Assembly: GCF_019097595.1 (NCBI RefSeq)
Contig: NC_080713.1
Location: 4,647,699-4,711,698, forward strand
Origin: Hemibagrus wyckioides
Taxonomy: Eukaryota > Chordata > Actinopteri > Siluriformes > Bagridae
Direction of reading: 5' to 3'
DNA length: 64,000 bases
Shown here: positions 1 to 13,900 of the stretch, piece after piece
How the letters are laid out: every line of letters starts with the position of its first letter
How positions within the stretch are numbered: position 1 is the first letter of the stretch
Notes under the pieces: generated by a model
What the model was told of the DNA's origin: nothing
The model's input: the letters and a program-made list of their open reading frames with translations, nothing else
The model's database searches: none
Translations under genes and position numbers: made by a program

Positions 1-364
1 TTTTCATCTCTTGTCGGCTGAATTCTGTTGCATTAACTTTATACATTTGGCCTTTCATTTTTATATTTTCCCCTCAGTGTATAGAAGAATAAGGTTGCAA
101 CAACTAAAAACACTTTTCTGTTAAACCCCATTGACAGTATAATCAATTCCTCTTTGGAAGTAGCATGAAGCTCAGCATTGATTACTGACAACTCAAGAGT
201 TCAGACCTCTCCTCTTGTGCAGATTTTGTGTAGAAGCACTGCAGTTTATGATAGGAGTATGCTGGTACAAGATAATCACTCAAAATACAAGCAAACAATT
301 TTTCTCAACTACTGTTTGTTTTTCTTTGAAATGATTGGTAATATCTTAATCTTGTCCTCTGCAG

Positions 365-415
365 GTCTCGAGACACGTCCGACAACGTCACTGCACTTCA
401 AGTCTGCCTTGTGTG

Positions 416-450
<35 letters not shown>

Positions 451-520
451 GTCCACTTTCATAAAGTTCTGAGTTGTAATGTCTCAGACTTTTGACCTAA
501 TAAACAGAGCAATATCTAAC
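365..520 (+). other. possible 3' terminal exon of an unidentified plus-strand gene
   Basis: A good acceptor (pyrimidine-rich, ending CTGCAG at about 364) is followed by a short open stretch that runs into a (TG)n/T-run and then a canonical AATAAA at 499-504. This is what the last exon of a plus-strand gene converging on galectin gene 1 would look like. One frame reads SRDTSDNVTALQ, which I do not recognise. A second acceptor-like site lies near 78. No domain can be named and the body of the gene would lie outside the window. Confidence 0.25.
411..446. repeat. (TG)n followed by a T-run
   Basis: About ten TG dinucleotides run directly into a homopolymeric T tract. Simple repeat. Confidence 0.9.
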
Positions 521-999
521 TGGTGTGGGCTTTTTTCTTCTTTCTTGTGTTGACGTTATTCCAAAAGTATGCAAGTTGTACACCATGCTAAACAGTTTGA
601 CTGTTATTTTTGCCACTAAGTGATTTTTTTTTACAATTTTATTTTCCGTTGCTACTGGAAAAGTTTTTGCAGTAGACACCGTCACAAGGCAACATGACAA
701 TAATACACGTGTAGATACATTGATCAGCCATAACATTATGACCACCTGCGTAATATCGTTTCGGTCCCCCCTTTTGCGCCCCAAAACAGCCCTGACCCGG
801 AAGTGGTGTTGCCATGGTTATTTACATCACAGAGCTTTAGAACCTTTTGATCTACATTTCACCTTTGTGGAAATGTTTTAATTCATTTGCAGTCCCAGGT
901 GTATTTTTAATGAATTTCGATTATTGGAAAAAACTGAGTTTCAGTTATTGAATTTTTGGTGAAAAAAAATAAAGAAACCGAGTCTTCAGATTCCCTTTG
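505..999. other. spacer downstream of gene 1, no gene seen
   Basis: AT-rich sequence between the AATAAA at 499-504 (plus) and the gene 1 polyA signal at 1000-1005 (minus). Apart from the MITE fragment near 719-805, no coding or structured signal was found. Confidence 0.6.
719..805 (+). mobile_element. fragment of a Tc1/mariner-type MITE
   Basis: GATCAGCCATAACATTATGA and the following CCACCTGC...AAACAGCCCTGACC are the same terminal sequence seen at 51033, 56803 and, inverted, near 55303. Only one end is present, so this is a truncated copy. Confidence 0.7.
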
Positions 1000-1005
1000 T
1001 TTATT
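1000..1005 (-). terminator. polyA signal AATAAA of galectin gene 1
   Basis: Minus-strand AATAAA about 890 nt after the stop codon. The surrounding sequence (TTCAGATTCCC, then TTTATT, then GAGAATTAA on the plus strand) is matched almost exactly at 38221-38245 downstream of galectin gene 2. This supports it as a shared ancestral 3' end. Confidence 0.7.
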
Positions 1006-1895
1006 GAGAATTAAGCGAGAAATTCAGCAGTAAATCGGTTTAACATTGATTTCCATTTCAAGCAAAAATTAAGCCATAAACTAGAAGGTAAAAGGCATGA
1101 TAATTCCCAAAAGGTTCTCTAAAACAGGACTAAATATGAATTAACTAATGTTTGCCCTTTAACCCATAAGACAAATGAAGGAAAAGTTACCTTATGTTCC
1201 CTGAATTCCCCCTATTGAGTCTCTCTAATGGAGAATCATAAAGCAAGCTTAAACCCATTCAAGCCTTTCCAGTGTAGATCGCTGGCCAGACAAGCTACCA
1301 TTCAACAAATATCTGCCCAGAAGTTCATTTGTAGCTTCTGGACGGCCTTATCACTTCATCCTGCATTTTTGCAAACATGAAAATTATGAATTCTGGCTCC
1401 ATTGGCAAGAGAAGTATCCAAGTAGGCCTCGCAGCAAACTTATGAATCAAAAAAAGTAAATATCTGATCCTTAGATGCTTCCGTATCCAAAAAATCATTG
1501 CATTTATGGATCAAAAAATATGAATTAATTGTGAATATAACCTTGGATTTTTGGTTTTCTGGACATTTCACGTATAAATGTTTATGATGTTAGAGGCATG
1601 ATTAAGAGCAAATAATTTTATGACCATATGAAATCATAATTTCATTTGAAAACCAAGGAAGTTGAGACAGTGTGCTTTAAATAGTTAGGGCTTCTTTTGT
1701 TCAGACTGGTGGGTAAAATGTCCAGAGTAGAGGTTCCAAGTTGTATGATTTGTACCAAAGCATAATGAGCATTACATGCAAATTGAACAAGAGATTATTT
1801 TTGAAATCTATCCATGCTTTTAAACAGAATTACTGCTGCAAAACCTTTAGCCTCTGGAACGTTCTCCCCATTTGTGTGCTTTGCTCTTTTGTAAT
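1006..1895 (-). other. 3' untranslated region of galectin gene 1
   Basis: No open frame or splice pattern follows the TAA at 1896-1898 up to the polyA signal at 1000-1005. The region is AT-rich. Parts resemble 38238-38915, the 3' UTR of gene 2 (for example the AGCCAGACAAG and CCCAGAAGTTCATTT stretches), so it is an inherited UTR, not random spacer. Confidence 0.6.
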
Positions 1896-1913
1896 TTATC
1901 CAATCGTCCAGTT
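1896..1913 (-). CDS. galectin gene 1, last coding exon (NWTIG stop)
   Basis: After an acceptor CCATTAG the exon reads AAC TGG ACG ATT GGA TAA. NW is the usual start of a linker exon (compare NWK and NWS in gene 2), so the gene ends inside what would have been the next cassette's linker. Gene 2 ends the same way at 38916-38945. Confidence 0.75.
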   Translation of the reverse strand, partial: NWTIG

Positions 1914-4900
1914 CTAATGGAAAGAAAGATAGAAACGTGTTAATTAATGGAACTGCTAGATCAAACCTTTACAAGAAGCAGAAACATCTTTTACTTACTT
2001 CAATAAAACCAATGAGCTGAATGGTAATGTCTCCATGAATATTAATTGCAGAAACTTTCTCTAAAGGCATGCGATGTTTAAATGTGCAGTGGTTCACTGT
2101 GTTCACATAAACCTGTAGGAGCATGGAAGATTTTTTTTTTTAAGTATATTTTGAGGTAATTGAAGAAACAGACCTCACAGCGTTATTTTAATTTTTTTAA
2201 AAAACAAAGACAGTAACTTTTATCATAAAAACATACCTGATAACCCTCAGACTTCATGGCTACAATAATTTGGAAGGCTTCTCCTGCGGTGAAGGGTTTA
2301 TCAGGTGCATTTTCCTCTGGATCCCAGTTTCCATTTCTGAAGCTGTTCAGAGCGGTATATTGACCAAGGCGAGGGTTGTAATGAAAAGCGACGTCTTTAC
2401 CATCAGTGAAATCGATTGCAAATCTGTGAGGAAAAACAAACATCTTTCAAACATCTATTCTAAACTACAATGTCAGACAATACTCAATACTCAGAGTATG
2501 TGTATATGGTTTCTATATTTCCATTCAACTGGGCTTCAAATCGTACCGTTTACCATCTGGATTAAAAGTCCCTTGGAAGATCACAGCCATGTTTTGTTTA
2601 ATACCTACTGGTATTTTACATCCATAGGGAAGTTCCTGGAGAGAGAGCATGTATTAGAATAAATTACTTTTGCATGTCGTGCCATATTCTTATGTATTGT
2701 TTAACGTACTGGGTTAATGATTGGATGTGAAATCTGGAAAGTTGCGGATTCTGAGGTTGTGGATGAAATCTCTGTGACTGAGATTTTCTGAAGTTCTGTA
2801 AAGAATGAAGACGTACTCCAGCTCTGGAAGCAAAATTAAAATATTTAGTAAGTTCTTTCAAGTTCCAACAGAAAAAAATATATAGCCATACGGTTCTTTT
2901 GCACTTATACCAATAATGGTATAAAACTAAACATACATGTATGAAACCATATATGAGTAGGGAAAGATCTCCATGGATTTCAAGCGCTGAAACGTTCTCA
3001 AAAGGTATGCGGTGCTTAAACCCACACTGCCTTAAGCCATTCACATAGACCTGCAGAGAGGAGGAAAAAGCAGTTAATGTTGTTCTTTTACTCAAATGAA
3101 TATCTGTATATAATTAAAAAACATACCTCATAACCCTCAGAGTTGATGGGTATAATGATTTGGAAGGCTTCTCCCTTAGTGAAGGGTTTATCAGGTGCAT
3201 TTTCCTGTGTCTCCCAGGTTCCGTTTCTGAAGCTGTTCAGAGCGGTAATATCACCAATGCGAGGGTTGTAATGAAAAGCGATATCATCACCATCAGACGG
3301 CCCCGTTTTGAAATTTATTGCAAAGCTGTGAAGAAAAACAGACATGGCTCAAATATTCTGGTTCCAACAGTCTATTTAAGTGCTCTAAACTAGTGTGTAA
3401 GACAGACTAAACATGCATCTTCACTCCAAATTTTATTTATGTATACAGAGCTAAAAAATGACTGTAAATTCTTTCTCTTCCCTTCCCTTCTTATCCATTC
3501 TATTCTATTCTATTCTATTCTATTCTATTCTATTCTATTCTATTCTATTCTCACTTTTATACTTCACTTTTCTGTGGTTGTTGTACTTGTCCATGATAAT
3601 TTCTATATTTCTATTCAGTTCAGCTTCAAAAACTTACCGTTTGGCATCTGAAGGAAGAGTCCCTTGGAAGAATACAGCCATGTCTTGTTTAATCCCTCCT
3701 GGTATTTTACCCACATGGGGAAGTGTCTGGAGAGGGGATGTTGAAAAAAATTACATTTTTGCAAGTTGGATGATTCTAAAGCATATTTCCTGACATTTTG
3801 CTGCTTTTAATTTACTGTATGTTCATCTTATTTTGAGTTATCTTACTGGGTTGCTGATTGGATGTGAAATCTGGAAAGGTGTGGATCCCGAGACTGTGGA
3901 TAAACTCTCTGTGACTGAGATTTTCTGAAGTTCTGTAAAGAATGAAGAAGTACTCCAGCCCTAGAGACAAAATTAAAACAATTTAACAAGTTCTTTAATG
4001 TTTCAAGAAAAAAAATAGTAAATGATTACCATATAATTACTTTGTATGTATGACATTAACGGTACAAAACTCAAACATACATGTATAAAACCACATATGA
4101 GTAGGGACAGATCTCCATGGATTTCAAGCGCTGAAACGTTCTCAAAAGGTATGCGGTGCTTAAACCCACACTGCCTTAAGCCATTCACATAGACCTGCAG
4201 AGAGGAGGAAAAAGCAGTTAATGTTGTTCTTTTACTCAAATAAATATCTGTATATAATTAAAAAACATACCTCATAACCCTCAGAGTTGATGGGTACAAT
4301 CATTTGGAAGGCTTCTCCCTTAGTGAAGGGTTTATCAGGTGCATTTTCCTGTGTCTCCCAGGTTCCGTTTCTGAAGCTGTTCAGGGCGGTAATATCACCA
4401 ATGCGAGGGTTGTAATGAAAAGCGATATCATCACCATCAGACGGCCCCGTTTTGAAATTTACTGCAAAGCTGTGAAGAAAAACAGACATGGCTCGAATAT
4501 TTGTGTTCAAATAGTCTATTTAAGTGCTCTAAACTAGTGCGTAAGACAGACTAAACATGCATCTTCACTCCAAATTTTATTTATGTATACAGAGCTAAAA
4601 AATGACTGTAAATTCTTTCTCTTCCCTTCCCTTCTTATCCATTCTATTCTATTCTATTCTCACTTTTATACTTCACTTTCCTGTGGTTGTTGTACGTGTC
4701 CATGATAATTTCAAATTTTCATGTATGCAGAGCTATAAAGTTACATTAAAGGCTTTTTATTCTATTCTAATCTATTTTACTCTTCACTTTTCTGTGGTTG
4801 TTGTATGTATCCATGATCATTTCTATATTTCCATTCAGTTCAGCTTCAAACTGTACAGTGCATCCAGAAAGTATTTACAGCGCTTCACTTTTTCCACATT

Positions 4901-7900
4901 TTGTTATGTTACAGCCTTAATCAAAAATGGATTCATTATTCATTCATTCATTGTCTCCCTCTTATCTGGAGCCGGGTCGTGGGGGCAGCAGTCTAAGCAA
5001 GGATGCCCAGACTTCCCTCTCCTTAGACACTTCCTCCAACTCTTCCGGGGGAATTCCAAGGCGTTCCCAGGTCAGCCGAGAGACATAGTCCCTCCAGCGT
5101 GTCCTGGGTCTTCCCCGGGGTCTCTTCCTGGTGGGGCATGCCTGGAACACCTCCCCTGGGAGACGTCCAGAAGGCATCCTCAACTGGCCCCTTTTGATGT
5201 GGAGGAGCAGCGGCACTACTCCGAGCTCCTCCTGGGTGACAGAGCTCCTTACCCTATCTCTAAGGGAAAGCCCAGCCACCCTACAAAGAAAAACTCATTT
5301 CGGGCGCTTATATCCAGGATGTCGTCCTTTCGGTCATGACCCAAAGCTCATGACCATAGGTGAGAGTAGGAATGTAGATTGACTGGTAAATCGAGAGCTT
5401 CACCTTTCGGCTCAGCTCCTTCTTAACCACAACAGACCAGTACATAGACAGCATTGCTGCTGCACCAATCCGTCTGTCAATCTCACGCTCCATCCTACCC
5501 TCACTCGTAAACAAGACCCCGAGATACTTAAACTCCTCAACTTGAGGGAGGAACACCCCTTCAACCTGGAGGGGACTAGCCACCTTTTTCCGGTCGAGAA
5601 CCATGGCCACGGATTTGGAGGTGCTGATCCTCATCCCAGCCGCTTCGCACTCGGCTGGAAACTGCCCCAGTGCGTGCTGTAGGTCCTGGCTCGAAGAAGC
5701 CAACAGGACAGCATCATCTGCAAAAAGCAGAGATGGAATCTTGTGGTCCCCAAACAGGACTCCCTCCAGCCCCTGGCTGCGCCTAGAAATTCTGTCCATG
5801 AAAATAACAAACAGAGCCGGTGACAAAGGACAGCCCTGCCAGGGTCCAACATGCACTGGGAACAGGTCTGACTTGCAATTCGAACCAAGCTCCTGCTCCA
5901 GTCATACAGAGACCGAACAGCCATTACCAGAGGGCCACGGACCCATACTCCCGGAGCACCTCCCACAGAATGTCACGAGGGACACGGTTGAATGCCTTCT
6001 CCAAGTCCACAAAACACATGTGGACTGGTTGGGCAAACTCCCATGAACCCTCAAGCACCCTGTGGAGGGTACAGAGCTGGTCCAGTGTTCCACGACTAGG
6101 ACGAAAACCGCATTGTTCCTCCTGAATCCGAGGTTCGACTAACATTCGGACTCTCCTTTCCAGTACCCTGGAATAGACTTTCCCTGGGAGGCTGAGGAGT
6201 GTGATCCCTCTATAGTTGGAACACACCCTCCGATCCCCCTTCTGAAAAAGAGGGACCACCACCCCGGTCGCCCAGTCCAGAGGCACTGTCCATGACCGCC
6301 ATGCTATGTTGCAGAGACGTGTCAGCCAAGTCAGCACCACAACATCCAGAGACTTAAGGTACTCAGGGCGAATCTCATCCACCCCCAGTGCCTTGCCACT
6401 GAGCAGCTGCTGGACTACCTCAATGACTTCAGCTTGGGTGATGGATGAATCTACCTCTGAGTCCTCAGCCTTTGCTTCCTCTATGGAAGGTGTGTCAGTG
6501 GGATTGAGGAAATCCTCGAAGTATTCCTTCCACCGTCTGACAATATCCTCAGTCAAGGTCAGCAACTCTCCACCTCCACTGTAAACAGTGCTGGCAGAGA
6601 GCTACTTGCCCCTTCTGAGGTGCCGGATGGTCTGCCAGAATTTCCCTGAGGCCAACAGATAGTCCTTCTCCATGGCCTCACCGAACTCCTCCCAGACCTG
6701 AGATTTGCTTCTGCAACCACCCGGGCTGCAGCTCGCTTGGCTTGCCGGTACTCATCAGCTGCCTCCGGGGTCCCACGAGCCTTACATCCAGTGTCCACCA
6801 CTGGGTTCGGGGATCGCCACCACGAAAGGCAGCAGAGACCTTACGGCCACAGCTCCGGATAGCTGTGTCAACAATGGAGGAGGTGAACATGGTCCACTCA
6901 GACTCAACGTCCCCAACCTCCCTTGGAATCTGGTCAAAACTCTTCCAGAGGTGGAAGTTGAAGACCCCCCTAACAGAGGGTTCAGCAAGACATTCCCAAC
7001 AGACCCCCACAATATGTTTGGGTCTGCCAAGTCTGTCCGGCATCCTCCTCAGTAAACAGATCCAACTTACCACCAGGTGGTGATCGGTTGACAGCTCAGC
7101 CCCTCTCTTCACCCGAGTGTCCAAGACATATGGCCGAACGTCAAATGACAACACCACAGGGTTGATCATCGACCTCCGGCCTAGGGTGTCCTGGTACTAC
7201 GTGTACTGATGGGCACCCTTATGCTTGAACAAATCACATAGCACCTTATGCACATTATGCTCCTTCCTGCGGGTGGTGGGCCTATGGGAAGGCGAGCATA
7301 CGTCACTCCGTCAAGCTGTACCCAGCCGAGTCCCATAGGCAAAGAATCGGATTTGAACCATTCTTAGTCTGACCCGTCACCTTGGACCCGTTTGCCTTGG
7401 GAGACCCTACCAGGAGCACTAGGCCCCCGACAACATGGCTCCTAGGCTCATTCGGGTACTCAAACCTCTCCACCACAATAAGGTGGCGGTTCAAGGAGGT
7501 TCAGGATTTTCCTCAAAATTCTACAAACAATACTCCATAATGACAGCGTGAAAGAAGTTTGTTTGAAATCTTTCCAAATTTATTAAAAATAAAAAAAGTA
7601 AAAATGACAAAATAGTGAAGCGCTGTGAAAACTTTCTGTACCTTTTGGCATCTGAAGGAAGAGTCCCTTGGAAGAATACAGCCATGTCTTGTTTAATCCC
7701 TCCTGGTATTTTACCCACATAGGGAAGTGTCTGGAGAAAGAACATAAAAAAAATGAAGTTATTGCAAGTTGGTTGATTCTAAAGAGTTTTTTTCTTGACA
7801 GTTTGCTGCTTTAATGTTCATCCTATGTACAGTTATCTTACTGGGTTGCTGATTGGATGTGAAATCTGGAAAGGTGTGGATAAACTCTCTGTGACTGGGA

Positions 7901-10900
7901 ATTTCTGAAGTTCTTTAAAGAATGAAGACGTACTCCAGCTCTGGAGAGGAGACAACATTAAAAATATAGAGCAAGTTCTCTAAATCTTCATGGAAAAAAA
8001 ATAAATAAAAAAACGATAACAGTCGTATAATTAGTTTGTAAACCATTAATGGAACAAAACATACATGTATGAAACCATATATGAGTTGGGAAAGATCTCC
8101 ATGGATTTCAAGCGCTGAAACGTTCTCAAAAGGTATGCGGTGCTTAAACCCACACTGCCTTAAGCCATTCACATAGACCTGCAGAGAGGAGGAAAAAGCA
8201 GTTAATGTTGTTCTTTATTCAAATAAATATTTGTAGATCATCAAACAAAAACATACCTCATAACCCTCAGAGTTGATGGGTACAATCATTTGGAAGGCTT
8301 CTCCCTTAGTGAAGGGTTTATCAGGTGCATTTTCCTGTGTCTCCCAGGTTCCGTTTCTGAAGCTGTTCAGGGCGGTAATATCACCAATGCGAGGGTTGTA
8401 ATGAAAAGCGATATCATCACCATCAGACGGCCCCGTTTTGAAATTTATTGCAAAGCTGTGAAGAAAAAAAGAATGCTTCAAATATTTGCATTCTAATAGT
8501 CTATTAAAGTCCTCTATAAGACAGACTAAACATGGATGTTCACTCCAAATTTTAATGAACGCGAAGCTAAAAAATGACTATAGAGGCTTCTCTTCTCTTC
8601 TCTTCTCTTCTCTTCTCTTCTCCTCTCCTCTCCTCTACTCTATCTTTTACTCTTCACCTTTCTGTGGTTGTTGTACGTGTCCATGATAATTTCTATATTT
8701 CTATTCAGTTCAGCTTCAGCCTTACCTTTTGGCATCTGAAGGAAGAGTCCCTTGGACGAATACAGCCATGTCTTGTTTAATCCCTCCTGGTATTTTACCC
8801 ACATGGGGAAGTGCCTGTGAAAGCACAAAGAAACAAAGAACATTTTTGCAAGTTGGTTGATTGTAAAGAGATTTTCTTGACATTTTGCTGCTTTAATGTT
8901 CGTCCTATGTACAGTTATCTTACTGGGCTGCGGACTGGATATGAAATCTGGAAAGGTGTGGATCCCCAGATTGTTGACAAAGTCTCTGTGACTGGGAATT
9001 TCTGAAGTTCTGTAAAGACTGAAGAAGTACTCCAGCCCTAGAGACAAAATCAAAATATTTATCAAGTTAATTAAAACTTTAACACAGAAAAATAATATTA
9101 AACGATTAACAGATAATTACTTTGCATGTATGCTATTAATTATGAAAAAATGTCACACATACATGTATGAAACCATATATGAGTTGGGAAAGATCTCCAT
9201 GGATTTCAAGCGCTGAAACTTTCTCAAAAGGTATGCGGTGCTTAAACCCACACTGCCTTAAGCCATTCACATAGACCTGCAGAGAGGAGGAAAAAGCATT
9301 TAATGTTGTTCTTTTACTCAAATAAATATCTGTATATAATTAAAAAACATACCTCATAACCCTCAGAGTTGATGGGTACAATCATTTGGAAGGCTTCTCC
9401 CTTAGTGAAGGGTTTATCAGGTGCATTTTCCTGTGTCTCCCAGGTTCCGTTTCTGAAGCTGTTCAGAGCGGTAATATCACCAATGCGAGGGTTGTAATGA
9501 AAAGCGATATCATCACCATCAGACGGCCCCGTTTTGAAATTTACTGCAAAGCTGTGAAGAAAAAAAATGCTTCAAATATTTGCATTCTAATGGTCTATTA
9601 AAGTCCTCTATAAGACAGACTAAACATGGATGTTCACTCCAAATTTTAATGAACGCAGAACTAAAAAATGACTATAGAGGCTTCTCTTCTCTTCTCTTCT
9701 CCTCTCCTCTCCTCTCCTCTCCTCTCCTCTCCTCTACTCTATCTTTTACTCGTCACCTTTCTGTGGTTGTTGTACGTGTCCATGATAATTTCTATATTTC
9801 TATTCAGTTCAGCTTCAGCCTTACCTTTTGGCATCTGAAGGAAGAGTCCCTTGGACGAATACAGCCATGTCTTGTTTAATCCCTCCTGGTATTTTACCCA
9901 CATGGGGAAGTGTCTGGAGACAGCACAAAGGGAAAATTACATTACTGCAAGTTGGTTGATTGTAAAGAGATTTTCTTGACATTTTGCTGCTTTAATGTTC
10001 GTCCTATGTACAGTTATCTTACTGAGCTGCGGATTGGATATGAAATCTGGAAAGGTGTGGATCCCCAGATTGTGGACAAAGTCTCTGTGACTGGGAATTT
10101 CTGAAGTTCTGTAAAGACTGAAGAAGTACTCCAGCCCTAGAGACAAAATTAAAATATTTATCATGTTAATTAAAACTTTAACACAGAAAAATAATATTAA
10201 ACGATTAACAAATAATTACTTTGCATGTATGACATTAATGGTACAAAACTATTAAACATACATGTATGAAACCATATATGAGTTGGGAAAGATCTCCATG
10301 GATTTCAAGCGCTGAAACTTTCTCAAAAGGTATGCGGTGCTTAAACCCACACTGCCTTAAGCCATTCACATAGACCTGCAGAGAGGAGGAAAAAGCAGTT
10401 AATGTTGTTCTTTTACTCAAATGAATATCTGTATATAATTAAAAAACATACCTCATAACCCTCAGAGTTGATGGGTACAATCATTTGGAAGGCTTCTCCC
10501 TTAGTGAAGGGTTTATCAGGTGCATTTTCCTGTGTCTCCCAGGTTCCGTTTCTGAAGCTGTTCAGGGCGGTAATATCACCAATGCGAGGGTTGTAATGAA
10601 AAGCGATATCATCACCATCAGACGGCCCCGTTTTGAAATTTACTGCAAAGCTGTGAAGAAAAACAGACATGGCTCGAATATTTGTGTTCAAATAGTCTAT
10701 TTAAGTGCTCTAAACTAGTGCGTAAGACAGACTAAACATGCATCTTCACTCCAAATTTTAATGAACGCAGAACTAAAAAATGAATATAGAGGCTTCTCTT
10801 CTCTTCTACTCTATCTTTTACTCTTCACCTTTCTGTGGTTGTTGTACGTGTCCATGATAATTTCTATATTTCTATTCAGTTCAGCTTCAGCCTTACCTTT

Positions 10901-13900
10901 TGGCATCTGAAGGAAGAGTCCCTTGGACGAATACAGCCATGTCTTGTTTAATCCCTCCTGGTATTTTACCCACATGGGGAAGTGTCTGGAGACAGCACAA
11001 AGGGAAAATTACATTACTGCAAGTTGGTTGATTGTAAAGAGATTTTCTTGACATTTTGCTGCTTTAATGTTCGTCCTATGTACAGTTATCTTACTGAGCT
11101 GCGGATTGGATATGAAATCTGGAAAGGTGTGGATCCCCAGATTGTGGACAAAGTCTCTGTGACTGGGAATTTCTGAAGTTCTGTAAAGACTGAAGAAGTA
11201 CTCCAGCCCTAGAGACAAAATCAAAATATTTATCATGTTAATTAAAACTTTAACACAGAAAAATAATATTAAACGATTAACAGATAATTACTTTGCATGT
11301 ATGCTATTAATTATGAAAAAATGTCACACATACATGTATGAAACCATATATGAGTTGGGAAAGATCTCCATGGATTTCAAGCGCTGAAACGTTCTCAAAA
11401 GGTATGCGGTGCTTAAACCCACACTGCCTTAAGCCATTCACATAGACCTGCAGAGAGGAGGAAAAAGCATTAAATGTTGTTCTTTTACTCAAATGAATAT
11501 CTGTATATAATTAAAAAACATACCTCATAACCCTCAGAGTTGATGGGTACAATCATTTGGAAGGCTTCTCCCTTAGTGAAGGGTTTATCAGGTGCATTTT
11601 CCTGTGTCTCCCAGGTTCCGTTTCTGAAGCTGTTCAGAGCGGTAATATCACCAATGCGAGGGTTGTAATGAAAAGCGATATCATCACCATCAGACGGCCC
11701 CGTTTTGAAATTTACTGCAAAGCTGTGAAGAAAAAAAATGCTTCAAATATTTGCATTCTAATAGTCTATTAAACTCCTCTATAAGACAGACTAAACATGC
11801 ATCTTCACTCCAAATTTTAATGAACGCAGAACTAAAAAATGACTATAGAGGCTTCTCTTCTCTTCTCTTCTCTTCTCTTCTCTTCTCTTCTCCTCTACTC
11901 TATCTTTTACTCGTCACCTTTCTGTGGTTGTTGTACGTGTCCATGATAATTTCTATATTTCTATTCAGTTCAGCTTCAGCCTTACCTTTTGGCATCTGAA
12001 GGAAGAGTCCCTTGGACGAATACAGCCATGTCTTGTTTAATCCCTCCTGGTATTTTACCCACATGGGGAAGTGTCTGGAGACAGCACAAAGGGAAAATTA
12101 CATTACTGCAAGTTGGTTGATTGTAAAGAGATTTTCTTGACATTTTGCTGCTTTAATGTTCGTCCTATGTACAGTTATCTTACTGAGCTGCGGATTGGAT
12201 ATGAAATCTGGAAAGGTGTGGATCCCCAGATTGTGGACAAAGTCTCTGTGACTGGGATTTTCTGAAGTTCTTTAAAGACTGAAGAAGTACTCCAGGTCTG
12301 GAGACAAAATTAAAATATTTATCATGTTAATTAAAACATTAATCACAGAAAAATAATATTAAACGATTAACAAATAATTACTTTGCATGTATGACATTAA
12401 TGGTACAAAACTATTAAACATACATGTATGAAACCATATATGAGTTGGGAAAGATCTCCATGGATTTCAAGCGCTGAAACGTTCTCAAAAGGTATGCGGT
12501 GCTTAAACCCACACTGCCTTAAGCCATTCACATAGACCTGCAGAGAGGAGGAAAAAGCAGTTAATGTTGTTCTTTTACTCAAATGAATATCTGTATCTAA
12601 TTAAAAAACATACCTCATAACCCTCAGAGTTGATGGGTACAATCATTTGGAAGGCTTCTCCCTTAGTGAAGGGTTTATCAGGTGCATTTTCCTGTGTCTC
12701 CCAGGTTCCGTTTCTGAAGCTGTTCAGAGCGGTAATATCACCAATGCGAGGGTTGTAATGAAAAGCGATATCATCACCATCAGACGGCCCCGTTTTGAAA
12801 TTTACTGCAAAGCTGTGAAGAAAAAAAATGCTTCAAATATTTGCATTCTAATAGTCTATTAAACTCCTCTATAAGACAGACTAAACATGCATCTTCACTC
12901 CAAATTTTAATGAACGCAGAACTAAAAATTGACTATAGCGGCTTCTCTTCTCTTCTACTCTATCTTTTACTCTTCACCTTTCTGTGGTTGTTGTACGTGT
13001 CCATGATAATTTCTATATTTCTATTCAGTTCAGCTTCAGCCTTACCTTTTGGTATCTGAAGGAAGAGTCCCTTGGACGAATACAGCCATGTCTTGTTTAA
13101 TCCCTCCTGGTATTTTACCCACATGGGGAAGTGCCTGTGAAAGCACAAAGAAACAAAGAACATTTTTGCAAGTTGGTTGATTGTAAAGAGATTTTCTTGA
13201 CATTTTGCTGCTTTAATGTTCGTCCTATGTACAGTTATCTTACTGGGCTGCGGACTGGATATGAAATCTGGAAAGGTGTGGATCCCCAGATTGTGGACAA
13301 AGTCTCTGTGACTGGGAATTTCTGAAGTTCTGTAAAGACTGAAGAAGTACTCCAGCCCTAGAGACAAAATTAAAATATTTATCATGTTAATTAAAACTTT
13401 AACACAGAAAAATAATATTAAACGATTAACAGATAATTACTTTGCATGTATGCTATTAATTATGAAAAAATGTCACACATACATGTATGAAACCATATAT
13501 GAGTTGGGAAAGATCTCCATGGATTTCAAGCGCTGAAACGTTCTCTAAAGGTATGCGGTGCTTAAACCCACACTGCCTTAAGCCATTCACATAGACCTGC
13601 AGAGAGGAGGAAAAAGCAGTTAATGTTGTTCTTTTACTCAAATGAATATCTGTATATAATTAAAAAACATACCTCATAACCCTCAGAGTTGATGGGTACA
13701 ATCATTTGGAAGGCTTCTCCCTTAGTGAAGGGTTTATCAGGTGCATTTTCCTGTGTCTCCCAGGTTCCGTTTCTGAAGCTGTTCAGGGCGGTAATATCAC
13801 CAATGCGAGGGTTGTAATGAAAAGCGATATCATCACCATCAGACGGCCCCGTTTTGAAATTTATTGCAAAGCTGTGAAGAAAAAAAGAATGCTTCAAATA

